Origin: Prolixibacteraceae bacterium
GTDB lineage: Bacteria; Bacteroidota; Bacteroidia; Bacteroidales; Prolixibacteraceae
Reading direction: 5' to 3'
DNA length: 7,588 nucleotides
Assembly (NCBI GenBank): GCA_027451165.1
Contig: DAIDJX010000162.1
Span: 1 to 7,588, forward strand
The notes beneath the pieces are model-generated. The model was not told the DNA's origin, searched no databases, and saw only the letters and a list, made by a program, of their open reading frames with translations. The first letter of the stretch is position 1; each line of letters begins with the position of its first letter. The translations under genes were made by a program, and so were the position numbers. Positions 7,092-7,588 of the stretch are shown here, piece by piece.

Positions 7092-7184
7092 GTTCCGAAG
7101 AGTTCCGAAAGTGTTTCGGGCTTCGCGTTCCGGAACCGCCGGAACCATCGGAACTTTTTAGAACACTTCGGAACACCCCGGAAC
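7092..7184 (+). repeat. Inverted array of GTTCCG / CGGAAC hexamers after the hydrolase gene
   Basis: Three GTTCCG (7092, 7102, 7127) and a variant GTTTCG (7113) are followed by five CGGAAC (7131, 7140, 7149, 7169, 7179) and a variant TAGAAC (7159). Most successive starts are 9-11 bp apart. The halves can fold: 7092-7097 with 7179-7184, 7102-7115 with 7162-7174 (13 bp and one bulge), and an apical 7-bp hairpin 7127-7133/7139-7145 with a 5-nt loop. It begins 2 nt after the hydrolase stop. With no terminal T run it is not a textbook terminator, but it could stabilise the mRNA 3' end or bind a protein. Confidence 0.8.
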
Positions 7185-7225
7185 GCTGAACCTTACTGTT
7201 ACCCGAATAATAATTCCAATTTTTC

Positions 7226-7249
7226 CTTTGCGTCTTTGCGTCTTTGCAG
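7226..7249 (+). repeat. Three-unit 8-bp tandem array, CTTTGCGT
   Basis: CTTTGCGT occurs at 7226-7233 and 7234-7241, followed by CTTTGCAG at 7242-7249. The array ends 30 bp before the tRNA and its middle copy supplies the TTTG used as the putative -33 box of the tRNA promoter. A degenerate relative sits at 6017-6040. Confidence 0.85.
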
Positions 7250-7267
7250 GAAAAATTATTATTTTTG
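7235..7267 (+). promoter_or_regulatory. Bacteroidota-type promoter of the tRNA-Leu gene
   Basis: TTTG (7235-7238) and TATTTTTG (7260-7267) match the Bacteroidota -33 (TTTG) and -7 (TAnnTTTG) elements exactly, 21 nt apart. The -7 box ends 12 nt before the mature tRNA 5' end, a suitable distance for a short precursor leader. The -33 box lies within the CTTTGCGT array. Confidence 0.72.
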
Positions 7268-7279
7268 CCCCGCGAAATT

Positions 7280-7366
7280 GCCCAGATGGTGAAATTGGTA
7301 GACACGCCAGCTTGAGGGGCTGGTGCCGGTTACGGTGTGCAAGTTCGAGTCTTGTTCTGGGCACCA
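7280..7366 (+). tRNA. tRNA-Leu, anticodon GAG
   Basis: This 87-nt class II tRNA decodes CUC/CUU leucine codons. The acceptor stem is GCCCAGA (7280-7286) with TCTGGGC (7356-7362), followed by discriminator A7363 and an encoded CCA (7364-7366). The anticodon stem is CCAGC (7307-7311) with GCTGG (7319-7323), and the loop TTGAGGG places GAG at 7314-7316. The variable arm (7324-7338) forms GCCG/CGGT. The T arm is GCAAG-TTCGAGT-CTTGT (7339-7355) with one G-U pair. The long variable arm, GAG anticodon and discriminator A all agree with leucine. The gene is single, with its own promoter and terminator. Confidence 0.97.
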
Positions 7367-7389
7367 AAGTTTGAATAAAGAGTAATATG

Positions 7390-7429
7390 AAGCGCCTGAT
7401 TTTTGAGAATCAGGCGCTTTTTATTTTTT
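7390..7429 (+). terminator. Rho-independent terminator of the tRNA-Leu gene
   Basis: AAGCGCCTGATT (7390-7401) and AATCAGGCGCTT (7408-7419) form a perfect 12-bp stem around the 6-nt loop TTTGAG. The T-rich tract TTTATTTTTT follows to 7429. It begins 23 nt after the tRNA CCA. The opposite strand has no T run after the stem, so it works mainly for plus-strand transcripts. Confidence 0.95.
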
Positions 7430-7588
7430 GGGAGATGCCATTTTAGTGGCCACAAAAAGTCTGAAAAATTAAAAAACTCATCAGAGTTATCCCGCATAGG
7501 AGTGAGGATACATATTGGCTGCTCCTGTATTATTTCCTGTAAGACATTAAATACCAGCATATTGCGTTTTTTATGAAAAATCTTTATT

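Noticed and set aside
7158..7367. Minus-strand open frame encoding an RTRLELAHRNRHQ-like peptide
   Set aside because: It is the antisense translation of tRNA-Leu, a well-known source of spurious protein annotations.
7446..7453. GTGGCCAC palindrome downstream of the terminator
   Set aside because: It is a lone 8-bp palindrome with no partner repeat or adjacent gene, short enough to occur by chance.
7330..7560. Minus-strand open frame ending in NKTRTCTP
   Set aside because: It runs through the terminator hairpin and into the tRNA antisense strand. The tail is another typical tRNA-Leu translation artefact, and I recognise no protein family in the rest.
7573..7588. ATG followed by AAA AAT CTT TAT at the right edge, a possible start of a plus-strand gene
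   Set aside because: Only five codons are visible and no convincing promoter precedes them, so it cannot be supported from this window.
7280..7588. tRNA-Leu 3' end as an attachment site for an integrated element
   Set aside because: There is no direct repeat of the tRNA 3' end downstream within the window and no integrase gene, and the tRNA has an intact CCA and its own terminator.

Overview
The window looks like ordinary chromosomal DNA of a member of the Bacteroidota. Three things point there: a DUF4293-type membrane protein (a family I know only from this phylum), a Bacteroidota-style one-polypeptide AddA-like helicase-nuclease, and promoter-like boxes of the Bacteroidota form TTTG / TAnnTTTG, the clearest in front of a tRNA. 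Start codons mostly lack Shine-Dalgarno sequences, also usual for the phylum. The repeat-rich intergenic DNA resembles what I recall from free-living or sediment Bacteroidales, but genus cannot be read from this sequence.

Layout. Positions 1-4262 hold three minus-strand genes, transcribed right to left: a small exported protein of unknown function (3747-4262), an AddA/RecB-like ATP-dependent helicase-nuclease (533-3736) that starts 10 nt after it, and a four-helix DUF4293 membrane protein (8-451). A 225-bp divergent intergenic region (4263-4487) carries two neighbouring 7-bp tandem arrays. The plus strand then has an MBL-fold/beta-CASP ribonuclease-like protein (4488-5888), a 196-bp repeat-laden gap, a membrane-anchored alpha/beta hydrolase (6085-7089), a 190-bp gap with an inverted array of GTTCCG/CGGAAC sites, tRNA-Leu(GAG) (7280-7366) and a strong intrinsic terminator (7390-7429). 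I see no convincing gene in 7430-7588.

Functionally this is housekeeping: double-strand break end processing (AddA-like), probable RNA processing (MBL/beta-CASP), a cell-envelope esterase or lipase, and a tRNA. The genes form no evident pathway, and I found no defence system, CRISPR array, prophage or insertion sequence. The most interesting material is intergenic. All three plus-strand gaps are built largely of short tandem or inverted repeats, some shared between gaps, and one repeat (CTTTGCGT) supplies the -33 element of the tRNA promoter. I do not see a previously undescribed multi-gene system here.
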